From GCA-2718035 sp964435285 (GTDB lineage: Bacteria > Bacteroidota > Bacteroidia > Flavobacteriales > TMED113), in assembly GCA_964435285.1 (NCBI GenBank), contig CAYSYA010000001.1, positions 1-64,000 on the forward strand: DNA of 64,000 bases. Direction: 5' to 3'. Position numbers and translations under genes: made by a program. Every line of letters starts with the position of its first letter. Within the stretch, counting starts at the first letter, position 1. Below, piece by piece: positions 34,417 to 44,401 of this stretch. Under the pieces are notes generated by a model that was given only the letters and a program-made list of their open reading frames with translations, ran no database searches and had not been told where the DNA came from.

Positions 34417-35169
34417 ATGAAATTCTATTCGCACTTAACTAACAGGAAAATTAGTATAGACTTTAATTCACCAATTGATATTTCTATTCCTTTATCATTT
34501 ACAAAAAAAAATTTAAATGCTTGGGGGATCAATCAAGCAAATAAAAGTCCTGTTGTAATTGGAGATTGGGTTGGAAACATTAAACAAGGAGGTCCTGTAA
34601 ATTTTAATAACATTTGGTTTAACCCGCATGCGCATGTTACTCATACAGAATGCTTTGGTCATATAAGTATTAATGAGGAAAGTATTAATGATATTAAAAA
34701 TTCTTATTTTTTATTTGCTAAGTTAGTTTCAGTTAAATTGAAAAAGAAATCTAAAGATTTAGTGATAACAAAGGAGTCACTATATAATAAATTAAATAAT
34801 CAATTTCAATTCGAAACATTAATTATAAGGACTTTACCTAATAAAAACTCCAAGAATTATATGGATTACTCTAATCAAAACCCACCATATATGACTAAAG
34901 AGTGTATGTTATATATAAAAAAATTAGGTGTAAAGAATCTTTTAATTGATCTTCCGTCCGTTGATAAAGAAAAAGATGGTGGGCAGGTTGAAAATCACAA
35001 GTTATTCTTCGATTTTTCATCCGGAGGAAATAGTAATACACTAACTGAGTTAGTTTATATTTCTGATGAAATTATAGACGGTGATTATTATTTAAATCTC
35101 CAAATTATGCCTATAGAAAATGATGCAGCTCCATCAAGACCAATTTTATTTAAAATAAATTATTTATAA
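34417..35169 (+). CDS. Cyclase-family (kynurenine formamidase-like) metal-dependent hydrolase
   Basis: 250 residues. The family's metal motif HxGTHxDxPxH appears as HAHVTHTECFGHI (residues about 71-83), with Glu in place of Asp. Further conserved parts are YMTKECMLYIKKLGVKNLLID and LPSVDKEKDGG. Relatives hydrolyse N-formylkynurenine, but the altered motif makes the substrate uncertain. A tryptophan dioxygenase gene lies 3.4 kb away. Located between hemW and ispG. Confidence 0.75.
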   Translation: MKFYSHLTNRKISIDFNSPIDISIPLSFTKKNLNAWGINQANKSPVVIGDWVGNIKQGGPVNFNNIWFNPHAHVTHTECFGHISINEESINDIKNSYFLFAKLVSVKLKKKSKDLVITKESLYNKLNNQFQFETLIIRTLPNKNSKNYMDYSNQNPPYMTKECMLYIKKLGVKNLLIDLPSVDKEKDGGQVENHKLFFDFSSGGNSNTLTELVYISDEIIDGDYYLNLQIMPIENDAAPSRPILFKINYL

Positions 35170-35170
35170 A

Positions 35171-37102
35171 ATGTTAAAAAAATATTGTGATAGTTTAATT
35201 AAGTATTCAAGGTGGAAAACCAGAGAGGTCTTAGTCGGAAAATTAGGAATAGGTGGGGATAATCCTATTAGAGTTCAGTCAATGACTACTACCGATACAA
35301 TGAATACAAAAGCAACAGTAGAAGAGTGTATTAGAATGATTAATGCTGGGTGCGAGTTAATTAGAATAACTGCTCCAAGTAAAAAAGATGCCGAGAATCT
35401 TAAAAATATTAAAGACTTACTTATAAAAAAAGGTTATGATATTCCACTTGTGGCAGATATCCATTATACACCTAATGCTGCAGAAATAGCAGCCCAATAT
35501 GTTGAGAAAGTAAGAATTAACCCGGGAAATTATGCTGACAAAAAAAATTTTAAAAAACTTGTTTATAGTAATCTTGAATACAAAAATGAATTAGATAGAG
35601 TAAAAATTAAGTTTACACCTCTTGTTAAAATATGTAAAAAACACAAAACCGTCTTAAGAATAGGTACAAATCACGGCTCTTTATCTGATAGGATTTTAAG
35701 TCGTTATGGTGATACGCCAAAGGGAATGGTAGAGTCAGCAATGGAGTTTGTTAGAATTTGCCATCAAGAAAATTTTCATGATTTAGTTTTATCAATGAAG
35801 TCATCAAATCCTAAAGTAATGATACAAGCATATAGACTTTTAGTTTTTCAAATGATAAAGGAGGGCATGAATTACCCATTGCATTTAGGGGTAACTGAGG
35901 CTGGAGACGGAATTGATGGTAGAGTTAAATCTGCAGTAGGAATTGGTACATTATTGGAAGATGGTTTAGGAGATACGATTAGAGTTTCTTTAACTGAGCC
36001 ACCAGAAAATGAAATTCCAGTTGCAAAGATTATTTTAAATCACTTTGTTAACAGAGACAATAAAAATAAAATACCAATAATTAATAAATATAATTATGAT
36101 CCATTTTCTTATAAAAAAAGATTAACTAAATCTGTAAGTAACATTGGAGCTTCATGCCCACCAGTTGTTTTATCAGATTTTTCAAAGAAAAAAAATATTT
36201 CCCCAGCATCTTTTTTTTCTGTTGGATATAAATACTCATTTAAATTAGATAAATGGAATATTTCAGACCAAGCTTGTGATTATGTATTTCTTGGCAATAA
36301 TGATTTAGTCTTTGAGGTTCCGGGAACCTTAGGTTTAGTATATAATTATTCAAAATGGTTACTAAAAGAAAAAGGCTTTCCGTATTTAAATGTAGATGAA
36401 TATTTGTCAGCTACTAAGTTGTCAAAAAAAATAAACTTTATAAACATTTACTTATCTGAGTTAAGCACTAAACTTATTTCAAAACTGAAAAAAGATAAAG
36501 CAAGTGTATTAGTTGTTAACACAAATAATAGTAACGCTTATGCAGAAATAAGAAGATTTTTTTTAGAATTAATTGAAAACAATATTTCTGTTCCTGTAAT
36601 TCTTAGAAAAAATTTTAATGAAACGTTGAATAAAGAAAAATTACAAATTTATTCATCCATTGATGTTGGAGGTGTGTTTTGCGATGGTTTTGGAGATGGA
36701 ATATTTTTAACTTCTGGAAACAAATTAGATATTCATAATTTAAACAAAATTTCTTTTGCAATTCTTCAAGCAACTCGAAATAGAATTTCAAAAACAGAGT
36801 ATATTTCCTGTCCTTCATGTGGAAGAACCTTATTTGATTTACAAGAAACTACAGAAAAAATTAGAGTTGCTACATCACATTTAAAGGGGCTAAAAATTGG
36901 AATTATGGGATGTATAGTTAACGGTCCTGGCGAAATGGCAGATGCAGATTATGGTTATGTAGGATCAGGAATAAAGAAAGTTACTTTATATAAAGGTCAA
37001 CAAGTGGTGAAGCGAAACGTGCCAACAGAAAATGCATTAGAAGAGTTAATTGATTTAATTAAAGTTAATGGAGATTGGAAAGTTAAGCATCAAAATCAAT
37101 AG
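35171..37102 (+). CDS. ispG: 4-hydroxy-3-methylbut-2-en-1-yl diphosphate synthase, long form
   Basis: 643 residues. Penultimate step of the MEP isoprenoid pathway. The N-terminal TIM barrel (VRVQSMTTTDT-like IRVQSMTTTDTMNT, LVADIHYTPNAAEIAA, VRINPGNYADKK) is followed by the roughly 250-residue insertion known from Bacteroidota, chlamydiae and plants, then the iron-sulfur domain with C547, C550 (CPSCG) and C581 (GCIVNGPGE). ispD lies in the same window. The end overlaps the convergent M23 gene by 20 bases. Confidence 0.95.
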   Translation: MLKKYCDSLIKYSRWKTREVLVGKLGIGGDNPIRVQSMTTTDTMNTKATVEECIRMINAGCELIRITAPSKKDAENLKNIKDLLIKKGYDIPLVADIHYTPNAAEIAAQYVEKVRINPGNYADKKNFKKLVYSNLEYKNELDRVKIKFTPLVKICKKHKTVLRIGTNHGSLSDRILSRYGDTPKGMVESAMEFVRICHQENFHDLVLSMKSSNPKVMIQAYRLLVFQMIKEGMNYPLHLGVTEAGDGIDGRVKSAVGIGTLLEDGLGDTIRVSLTEPPENEIPVAKIILNHFVNRDNKNKIPIINKYNYDPFSYKKRLTKSVSNIGASCPPVVLSDFSKKKNISPASFFSVGYKYSFKLDKWNISDQACDYVFLGNNDLVFEVPGTLGLVYNYSKWLLKEKGFPYLNVDEYLSATKLSKKINFINIYLSELSTKLISKLKKDKASVLVVNTNNSNAYAEIRRFFLELIENNISVPVILRKNFNETLNKEKLQIYSSIDVGGVFCDGFGDGIFLTSGNKLDIHNLNKISFAILQATRNRISKTEYISCPSCGRTLFDLQETTEKIRVATSHLKGLKIGIMGCIVNGPGEMADADYGYVGSGIKKVTLYKGQQVVKRNVPTENALEELIDLIKVNGDWKVKHQNQ

Positions 37103-38570
37103 ATTCATAATCAGGATATTTAATTTTATTTAATTCTTTAATCCATTTATTTTTCTTCAAGTTAAACTCATTCAAATTATTTTCTTTAATTGGTTCTGAG
37201 GGAGGTAAATTTTCTTTAAACGGATCAACTTGTTTTCCATTTTTCCAAAATCGATAACAAACGTGAGGTCCAGTTGCTAGTCCTGTTTGTCCTACAAAAC
37301 CAATTATATCTCCTTGTTTAATTTTTTTTCCAACTGAGATTCCATTTTTTTTCCAATAGTTTACACTTTTTTTCTGCATATGCAGATACTGAGTTTCGTA
37401 CGTACTATTATGTCTAATTTTGACATAATAACCATTGTATTTTTTATATTGAGCTGCAGTAACTACTCCGTCAGCAGTACTAAAAATAGGAGACCCACTT
37501 TCAGCAGCAAAATCGGTTCCAAAGTGGGGCGTTACTCGTCCTGTAACAGGATGCCTTCTGTTCTTACTATATTTTGATGATATTCTTCTAAAATCTACTG
37601 GTGCCTGTAGAAAGAAGTTCCTCAGGTTATTTCCATTCTGATTAAAGTAATCATTATATTTTTGGTTAGAGTTTTCTTTAAATGGAATAGCATAATAGTC
37701 TTCGCCTTTGTGATTAAATACTGATGCAAAAACATTTTCAATTTTTATGAATTCATCATTTATGTATTTAGCCTCATAAATTATTTTAAATTTATCATTG
37801 GGATTCAAGTGCGTGAATCTAATAGTCCACGGATAAATTTTATCAGCTAAAACCGAGACCACTGCTTCGGTTTCTAAAGAAGAGTCAACAACATCATTAA
37901 CTGCTTGCCATAAATGACTTGTAATTATTCCAGACAATTCGTGTTTTTTAATTACGTGTGGTCTATTTTGAATTTGACTTTTTGAAAAATCATTAAAGTC
38001 AATAATTAGATAGCTAGATTTGTTTAATTCATAGCACATGTAGGCAAGCTTATTATTTTCATAAAATATTAGGCTGTATTTATCTTTAGGTTTTATTTTA
38101 TTAAAGTTGAATAAGTTTCTGGTTTTTAAAATATTATCTAGGTTATAAATTTCCTTATTAGAAATATTAAATTCCTTCAAAATAGTTGTAATATTTTCAT
38201 TTTTCATCACCTCTTTCTCCAAGCATTTATTTACATCTATGTTTTTATTAAATAATTTATTTTCAATAATCACTTCTCTTGAAAATTTATACAAAGGGTT
38301 TAATTGAGAAAAATCTGGTTTGGTTTCAGTTTTTTGTTTTGATTCAATTTTTTTGATTTCAACTTCTACTTCCCCTATATTTTTTTCGGTATTAATAGTT
38401 TTAAGAGCTATAATAAAAAAAACAGGACAAAATAATACCAATGATGTATATATAAGATTTTTTTTTAATGTTTTAATTCCAAAACTAAACACCTTTAATA
38501 AGAGTAAAATCAAAGGTATAATAGAAATTATTAATAAAATCTTAATAATTAAGTATCCTAAACTATTCAT
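37083..38570 (-). CDS. M23-family metallopeptidase
   Basis: 495 residues. Membrane anchor at residues 5-30 and a second hydrophobic stretch to about 57. LytM domain at about 340-450: HFGTDFAAESGSPIF gives the His and Asp ligands, TQYLHMQK follows. The last motif, usually GPHxHF, reads GPHVCYRFWKNG, so Cys stands where the third zinc ligand is expected; I recall this as common in flavobacterial members. Probably cuts peptidoglycan crosslinks. Overlaps the tryptophan dioxygenase gene by 8 bases. Confidence 0.85.
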   Translation of the reverse strand: MNSLGYLIIKILLIISIIPLILLLLKVFSFGIKTLKKNLIYTSLVLFCPVFFIIALKTINTEKNIGEVEVEIKKIESKQKTETKPDFSQLNPLYKFSREVIIENKLFNKNIDVNKCLEKEVMKNENITTILKEFNISNKEIYNLDNILKTRNLFNFNKIKPKDKYSLIFYENNKLAYMCYELNKSSYLIIDFNDFSKSQIQNRPHVIKKHELSGIITSHLWQAVNDVVDSSLETEAVVSVLADKIYPWTIRFTHLNPNDKFKIIYEAKYINDEFIKIENVFASVFNHKGEDYYAIPFKENSNQKYNDYFNQNGNNLRNFFLQAPVDFRRISSKYSKNRRHPVTGRVTPHFGTDFAAESGSPIFSTADGVVTAAQYKKYNGYYVKIRHNSTYETQYLHMQKKSVNYWKKNGISVGKKIKQGDIIGFVGQTGLATGPHVCYRFWKNGKQVDPFKENLPPSEPIKENNLNEFNLKKNKWIKELNKIKYPDYESIDFDA

Positions 38571-39531
38571 GTAATTGTTTTTTTAACCAACTTTTCCCCC
38601 ATTCTTTTTTCTCTTTCTTACTCCAAATTTCAGGATAAAATATAATTTTTTGAAACCTTGGTGGCAAATATTCTTCCCAGTTAGTCCCCCCTGTAGCCTT
38701 AATTATTCCCTTGTTTTTGAGATGTTTTATTGCTGATTTCAAATGAGATAATTTCCATTTAACATTAACATTATGGTCAAATTCTTTTAGAAGTTCATGT
38801 AATTCATTTTGTTTTTCTTTGGTCAATTTTAATTCTTTGAATTTACACCAAATTGTTTTTCCATTTAGGTTTTCGGCTAACTCACTTAGTTGCTTATTAT
38901 ATTTTTTTTGAAATTGACTTAAAGTATAAGTTTTTTTTCCGCTTTTTAAATCCGTAGCTCCTTTTGACCAATAAATATTTTGAATTCCTTGTTTTTTATT
39001 ATTTGTTTTTGATAACAAGTTTTTAAAAGGAGTAGCGTATAATTCAATAATTCTAAATTGAACACTTTGAAACCCGCTACCTGGTAAAAGGCTCATTCTG
39101 AACTTTGTAAATTCATTTCTATCCATTCCATTGATCATTATTTCAAAAGAGTTAATTAAGTTCTCAAAATAATTATTTACTCTGACGATTCTAGACTTAA
39201 AAAAACTAAATGTGATTTTTGTGTTCCAGCCCAAATCTTCTCCGTTCGGTTTAATTTTTTTTCCGTTATTAGAGATTTGTTCTAGTTCATTAATTATTAA
39301 TTTAAAATATAACTCAGTTATTTGGTGGTATATTATAAATATATTCTCATCTGGAAAGTCTGTTTTGGGAGTTTGTAAAGTTAATAATGTGTCTAAATGA
39401 ATATAATCCCAATAACTCAAATAATCTGCGTATAATAGGCCTTCAAGGTAAGAGGGTAAGTCTTGGCCAGTAGTAGAATATTTTTCAGCTAATTTATTTA
39501 TTTTTTCTTCTACTTCTTTATTTATAGACAT
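38563..39531 (-). CDS. kynA: Tryptophan 2,3-dioxygenase
   Basis: 322 residues. Heme enzyme opening the indole ring of tryptophan to N-formylkynurenine. The conserved front YWDYIHLDTLLTLQTPKT and IFIIYHQITELYFKLI are clear, as is the GSGFQSVQFRIIE region and the C-terminal KATGGTNWEEYLPPR. Same-strand neighbours are M23 (downstream) and DUF3108 (upstream), an order known in Flavobacteriia. Confidence 0.95.
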   Translation of the reverse strand: MSINKEVEEKINKLAEKYSTTGQDLPSYLEGLLYADYLSYWDYIHLDTLLTLQTPKTDFPDENIFIIYHQITELYFKLIINELEQISNNGKKIKPNGEDLGWNTKITFSFFKSRIVRVNNYFENLINSFEIMINGMDRNEFTKFRMSLLPGSGFQSVQFRIIELYATPFKNLLSKTNNKKQGIQNIYWSKGATDLKSGKKTYTLSQFQKKYNKQLSELAENLNGKTIWCKFKELKLTKEKQNELHELLKEFDHNVNVKWKLSHLKSAIKHLKNKGIIKATGGTNWEEYLPPRFQKIIFYPEIWSKKEKKEWGKSWLKKQLHE

Positions 39532-39536
39532 ATCTT

Positions 39537-39562
39537 AAAAAATCTTATTGTTAAAATAAGAT
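39537..39562 (-). terminator. AT-only hairpin with T run between DUF3108 and kynA
   Basis: ATCTTATT (39542-39549) pairs fully with AATAAGAT (39555-39562); on the minus strand the stem is followed by five or six T. It could act as a weak terminator or attenuator in front of kynA. The stem has only two G-C pairs, so its strength is doubtful. Confidence 0.3.
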
Positions 39563-39581
39563 ATTTATTGACAATTAATAA

Positions 39582-40409
39582 TTAATTATCTTTTAAGTTT
39601 TCAACAGAAAGAATTTCAATATAAATAGAGCCTACTTTAATAGGTGATTCAACTTTGATTGGAATATGTCTATCATCGTTTGTTACCCAAATAAAAGCAG
39701 GTTTTCTTCCGGAAAAAATTCTATTTCTTTCAGTTTTAATCTTACATTTTATTGCCTCAATTTTTCCAATTTTTGTGTTTATAGTTTCTAATTCAATGGG
39801 AATGAAGTATGTATCTATTAACTTTTTTTTCTCTAAATCAAAAATTTCAAGTAATGTAGTATCTTTTAAAGTTATGCTTTTATTTGGAATATTTCTACAG
39901 GCAAAAAGTGCGGAAAGAACATCTTGAGTATATTTAGAAATTTTTTCTTTTGAATAATCTTTAGTAATTAAATTCTCACAAATAGCATAATTTAAATCTC
40001 TATTAAAATAAACTTCTTGTTTTGCTTCAAATTTATCTTCATGGATGTTTCTTGAAAATTTTAATGAAACAAGTTCGATGGTGTCAAGGTATGATTCAAA
40101 TACATCATTAACTTCGTAAAATAGGCTAAACAGTTTACTTGATTTTCCACTAGCTTTTAATTTCAAGCAATCTCTACCGTTAATTTTCTCTATTCCTTGA
40201 ACCTCAATTTTACCATATCCTGCTGTAATAATGCCTTTTTTATTACTTTTTCCGTATGAAAACTTGTATTTTATGCTTTCACCTTCAAAAAAATGCAATT
40301 TTTTAAATTTTTTGTCTATAAAATTATTAAAAGTTGAATTTTTTTGACTAAATGAACAAGAAAGGGATAAATAAATTAAAAAAATTAGAATTTTTTTTAA
40401 AAAAATCAT
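39582..40409 (-). CDS. DUF3108-domain secreted protein
   Basis: 275 residues with a signal peptide (about 1-22; LSLSCSFSQ, where the Cys is not in a perfect lipobox). The DUF3108 pattern is visible: FFEGESIKYKFSYG near the front, AGYGKIEVQGIEKINGRDCLKL and DRHIPIKVES near the end. Function unknown, predicted periplasmic beta-rich protein. One base downstream of leuS, so likely co-transcribed. Confidence 0.8.
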   Translation of the reverse strand: MIFLKKILIFLIYLSLSCSFSQKNSTFNNFIDKKFKKLHFFEGESIKYKFSYGKSNKKGIITAGYGKIEVQGIEKINGRDCLKLKASGKSSKLFSLFYEVNDVFESYLDTIELVSLKFSRNIHEDKFEAKQEVYFNRDLNYAICENLITKDYSKEKISKYTQDVLSALFACRNIPNKSITLKDTTLLEIFDLEKKKLIDTYFIPIELETINTKIGKIEAIKCKIKTERNRIFSGRKPAFIWVTNDDRHIPIKVESPIKVGSIYIEILSVENLKDN

Positions 40410-40410
40410 A

Positions 40411-43176
40411 TTATTTATTTATTACAATATTTATAATTTTTTCTGGTATAATTATTATTTTTTTAACTGTGCATCCAGTTAGAATTTGTTTAATTTTATC
40501 ATTTGAGTAAATAATTTTTTCAATTTCATCTTTATTTAAATTATTTGCTATCATCATATTTAATTTTCGTTTACCATTTATTGCAACAGGATAATTTGTT
40601 TCATTTTTTATAAATAATTTAATGTCATACTTAGGAAAAGTAGAATTATATACATAAGAATTTGGTTCTATTTTATTCCATAATTCTTCGCACACAAAAG
40701 GGCAAAAGGGAGATAAAAGAATAATTAATGGCTTTAAAATTTTCTCTTTTGAGCATTGAGCCTTTTTTAATTTATTTACAGTAATCATAAATGTGCTAAC
40801 ACAGGTGTTGAAAGAAAATGTTTCAATATCATTTTTTATTTTATGTATTGCATAATGTAGAATTTCTTTTTCTTCCTTACTTGGGTCTTCTTGAGTCAAG
40901 TAGAATTTGCCATCTTTATGAAATAAATTCCAAAATTTTTTAATAAAGTTATAGACTCCAGTTATTCCGTCTGTGTTCCAAGGTTTATATTGTGTTAATG
41001 GACCCAAAAACATTTCATATAATCTAAGCGAATCAGCACCATATTTCTCTATAATATCATCGGGGTTAACTACGTTATAAAATGATTTTGACATTTTTTC
41101 AATTGTCTTTCCGCATATATAATTTTCATTTTCACAAATAAATTTTGCAGTATTATATTCTTTTCTACTATTTTTAAATTCTTCAATTTTTAGTTTATTT
41201 TTTTCTACCAAATTTATGTCAACATGAATTTTAGTCGTTTTAAATTTATCTTTTAAATTATATGAAACATAGGTATTTTCTCCTTTAATTCTGTAAACAA
41301 AACATGATTCTCCTAGAATCATACCCTGATTTATAATTTTTTGAAATGGTTCATCAAAAGAAATTAAAGACAGGTCGTAAAGAAATTTCGTCCAAAATCT
41401 AGAGTACAGTAAATGCCCAGTAGCATGTTCTGCACCTCCTATATATAAGTCTACATTTCCCCAGTACTTTAGTTTTTTTTCGTCCACAAATTTTAAGTTA
41501 TTTTTAGGATCGATATACCTTATAAAATACCATGATGAACCTGCCCAACCGGGCATAGTTGAGTGTTCATAGCGGTATTTAGTTTTATATTTCCAATTTT
41601 CAGCTCTTGCTAAAGGTGGATTTCCTTCTTTAGTTGGTAAATAAGAGTTAATAGATGGTAGTTTTAGCGGAAGTTCTACATCAGGGATTAAATATGGTAT
41701 TTCATTTTTATAATATACAGGAAAAGGCTCTCCCCAATATCTTTGCCTACTAAATATTGCGTCTCTAAGTCTAAAATTAATTAATTTATGTCCTATATTT
41801 TTTTCTTTAACTAAATTAGTTATCATTTCAGATGCCTTAGAAATTGATAAGCCATTAATAAAAGAAGAGTTAATAATTTCTCCTGCTTTTTCAAGATAAG
41901 GTTCTTCATCTACTTTGTAACCATTTTCAATTACTTGAACAATTTCAAGTTTAAATTTTTTTGCAAACTTAAAGTCTCTTGAATCATGAGCCGGAACTGC
42001 CATGATTGCACCGCTACCATAATTTGTTAAGACATAATCTGATATCCAAATTGGAATTTTTTCTTGACTAAATGGATGGATAGCATAAGATCCTGTAAAT
42101 TCTCCAGAAACAGAATCGATATTGGAGATTCTATCTAATTCACTTTTTTGTGAGCATTCAAATTGATATTTTTTTATTTTTTCCTTTTGAACTTGCGTAC
42201 AAATTGTTTCTATGAGCTCATGTTCTGGTGAAAGTACTAAAAATGAAACACCGAAAATAGTTTCAGGCCTAGTTGTAAAAACAGAAATTTTATTTTTTTG
42301 TTCGGTATCAAATAAAATATTAACACCAGAGGATTTACCTATCCAGTTTTTTTGTTGTTCTTTGATTGAATTAGGCCAGTCTATTTTATTTAATCCACTT
42401 AATAATCGATTAGCATATGCTGTAATTCTAAGCGACCATTGCTTCATTTTTTTTTGTTCAACAGGATGACCTCCTCTTATTGAAAGTCCTTCTTTAACTT
42501 CATCATTAGCGAGAACGGTACCAAGTTCTTCACACCAATTTACCCACGAGTCTGATAAAAAAGCTAATCGATATTTTAATAGGATATTTTGTTTTTCTTC
42601 CTCAGCCCATGATTTCCATTTTTTTGCAGTAAATTTAGGAGTGTCTTCATCGCAAGGAGATTCTACCAAATTATTACCATTTCTTTCAAACTCTTCAACA
42701 AGTTGAGAAATAGGCAATGCTTTATCATTTAAATTACAATAGTAGGATTCAAAAAGTTTTTTAAAAATCCATTGAGTCCATTTATAATAACTATGATCAG
42801 AAGTTTTTAGCTCTCTTGACCAGTCAAATGATAATCCAATATTTTTTAATTGAGATTTATATTTTTCTGAATTTTCTTTTGTAGTTTTTTCGGGATGTTG
42901 TCCAGTTGCAATAGCATATTGTTCAGCAGGCAATCCAAAAGAATCAAAACCCATTGGGTGTAGAACATTAAATCCATTTAATTTTTTGTATCTACTAAAT
43001 ATATCAGATGCAATGTAACCTAATGGATGACCAACATGCAGACCTGCGCCTGAAGGATAAGGAAACATGTCCAATGCATAAAATTTTTTTTTCGAATTAA
43101 TTTCAGTTGCAAATAACTTATCTTCTTCCCACTTTTTTTTCCACTTATTTTCTATTTTTTTAAAATTATAATCCAT
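40411..43176 (-). CDS. leuS: Leucine--tRNA ligase
   Basis: 921 residues, full length. Class I motif HVGHPLGYI with the preceding MFPYPSGAGLHVGH and KMSKSFYNVVNPDD are intact. The editing (CP1) domain, with FTTRPETIFGVSF and the GSGAIMAVPAHDSRDF motif, is present, so mischarged tRNA can be cleared. The C-terminal tRNA-binding part is complete. Divergent from ftsX. Confidence 0.97.
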   Translation of the reverse strand: MDYNFKKIENKWKKKWEEDKLFATEINSKKKFYALDMFPYPSGAGLHVGHPLGYIASDIFSRYKKLNGFNVLHPMGFDSFGLPAEQYAIATGQHPEKTTKENSEKYKSQLKNIGLSFDWSRELKTSDHSYYKWTQWIFKKLFESYYCNLNDKALPISQLVEEFERNGNNLVESPCDEDTPKFTAKKWKSWAEEEKQNILLKYRLAFLSDSWVNWCEELGTVLANDEVKEGLSIRGGHPVEQKKMKQWSLRITAYANRLLSGLNKIDWPNSIKEQQKNWIGKSSGVNILFDTEQKNKISVFTTRPETIFGVSFLVLSPEHELIETICTQVQKEKIKKYQFECSQKSELDRISNIDSVSGEFTGSYAIHPFSQEKIPIWISDYVLTNYGSGAIMAVPAHDSRDFKFAKKFKLEIVQVIENGYKVDEEPYLEKAGEIINSSFINGLSISKASEMITNLVKEKNIGHKLINFRLRDAIFSRQRYWGEPFPVYYKNEIPYLIPDVELPLKLPSINSYLPTKEGNPPLARAENWKYKTKYRYEHSTMPGWAGSSWYFIRYIDPKNNLKFVDEKKLKYWGNVDLYIGGAEHATGHLLYSRFWTKFLYDLSLISFDEPFQKIINQGMILGESCFVYRIKGENTYVSYNLKDKFKTTKIHVDINLVEKNKLKIEEFKNSRKEYNTAKFICENENYICGKTIEKMSKSFYNVVNPDDIIEKYGADSLRLYEMFLGPLTQYKPWNTDGITGVYNFIKKFWNLFHKDGKFYLTQEDPSKEEKEILHYAIHKIKNDIETFSFNTCVSTFMITVNKLKKAQCSKEKILKPLIILLSPFCPFVCEELWNKIEPNSYVYNSTFPKYDIKLFIKNETNYPVAINGKRKLNMMIANNLNKDEIEKIIYSNDKIKQILTGCTVKKIIIIPEKIINIVINK

Positions 43177-43268
43177 TTTTTTGAGATAAAGAATCGATAA
43201 ATTAATACTTTTTTAAGTTACTAAATCTTACTTAAATTAATTGTATTTATTAATTTAGATTTTAAGTT

Positions 43269-44174
43269 ATGAGTTATAATTCAAATAAAGTACTAAAAAA
43301 TTCTATTTATAGTTTAAAAACCTCAACTATATTTACAATGACAGTTACTTTATTAAGTATTGGATTTGTAATGTTTCTAACCTTTTTTTCAAATAGATTT
43401 GTTGAGTTAGTTCAAGAAGAAATTCCCTTCAAAATTATTTTAAAAGAGTCAAATCCCCACGATGTATTAGATTTAATGAATTTTTTAAAAGAAAATGAAG
43501 AAGTTGACATTGAAAAAACTTTATTTGTTCAAAAGGAACAAGCAGTTGTTGAGATGAAGAAAAAATTAGGAGATGATTTTTTAGTTCCTATTAATAATAA
43601 AAACCCATTACCAGATATTATTAATTTATATGTTAAATCCAAATTCCATCAAATTAACACTTTGAATAAATTAAAATCAAAAATTGAATCACAGTTAATT
43701 GTTTCAAATGTTATTTTTCCAATAAAAATCTCAGACAATATCATCAAATTAAAATCTAAAATTTTAATTATTTCTTTGATTATATTTATAACTTTTCTTT
43801 TTTTATCTTCACTATTAATATACAATAATATAAGGTTGACAGTCTACTCTAAAAAAGACAATTTGAATATTATGCAATTGGTTGGGGCAACAAAAAAATT
43901 TATACAAAAACCTTATTTAACAACTAGTATATATGATGGTTTTATTTCTGCAATTATTGCATCAATGATTTTAATTATTATCTTGTTTTCGCTTATTTAT
44001 ATAAGCACAGAAAGTTATAATTTTCTAACTGAAAAATTATTTAGCTTATTTTCTTTAATTGAAATACTTATGGTTTTCATAACTCTTGTGTTTTTAGGAG
44101 TCCTCATTTCGTTTATAAGTCATTGGTTAGTTTTAAAAAAATTGCTTAGTTTGAAAATTAATTTTTATAAATAA
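43269..44174 (+). CDS. ftsX: Cell division protein FtsX
   Basis: 301 residues with four membrane spans (about 21-43, 160-185, 220-250, 260-290) and a periplasmic loop between the first two, the FtsX layout. It normally works with the ATPase FtsE to control peptidoglycan hydrolases at the division site; ftsE is not next to it, as often in this phylum. First gene of the run ftsX-DUF3098-uppP-truB. Confidence 0.88.
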   Translation: MSYNSNKVLKNSIYSLKTSTIFTMTVTLLSIGFVMFLTFFSNRFVELVQEEIPFKIILKESNPHDVLDLMNFLKENEEVDIEKTLFVQKEQAVVEMKKKLGDDFLVPINNKNPLPDIINLYVKSKFHQINTLNKLKSKIESQLIVSNVIFPIKISDNIIKLKSKILIISLIIFITFLFLSSLLIYNNIRLTVYSKKDNLNIMQLVGATKKFIQKPYLTTSIYDGFISAIIASMILIIILFSLIYISTESYNFLTEKLFSLFSLIEILMVFITLVFLGVLISFISHWLVLKKLLSLKINFYK

Positions 44175-44179
44175 TTATA

Positions 44180-44401
44180 ATGAGTCAACAATCTAAATTC
44201 TTATTTAACAAAAAAAAATATATTGTTCTTTTGACGGCTATATTAATATTAATATTAGGATTTCTTCTAATGTCTGGAGGGGGGACTGACGGCACAGAAT
44301 TCAAGTCTGAAATATTTTCTAAAAGAAGAATAGTGGTAGCTCCAATTTTAATAATTATAGCATTCATTATGTGTGGTTATTCAATAATGATGAAAAAATG
44401 A
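44180..44401 (+). CDS. DUF3098-family small membrane protein
   Basis: 73 residues with two membrane spans (about 14-32 and 51-70). The DUF3098 family is restricted to Bacteroidota and is found between ftsX and uppP, as here. The conserved middle GGGTDGTEFKSEIFSKRRI is visible. Function unknown. The stop overlaps the uppP start (ATGA). Confidence 0.85.
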   Translation: MSQQSKFLFNKKKYIVLLTAILILILGFLLMSGGGTDGTEFKSEIFSKRRIVVAPILIIIAFIMCGYSIMMKK

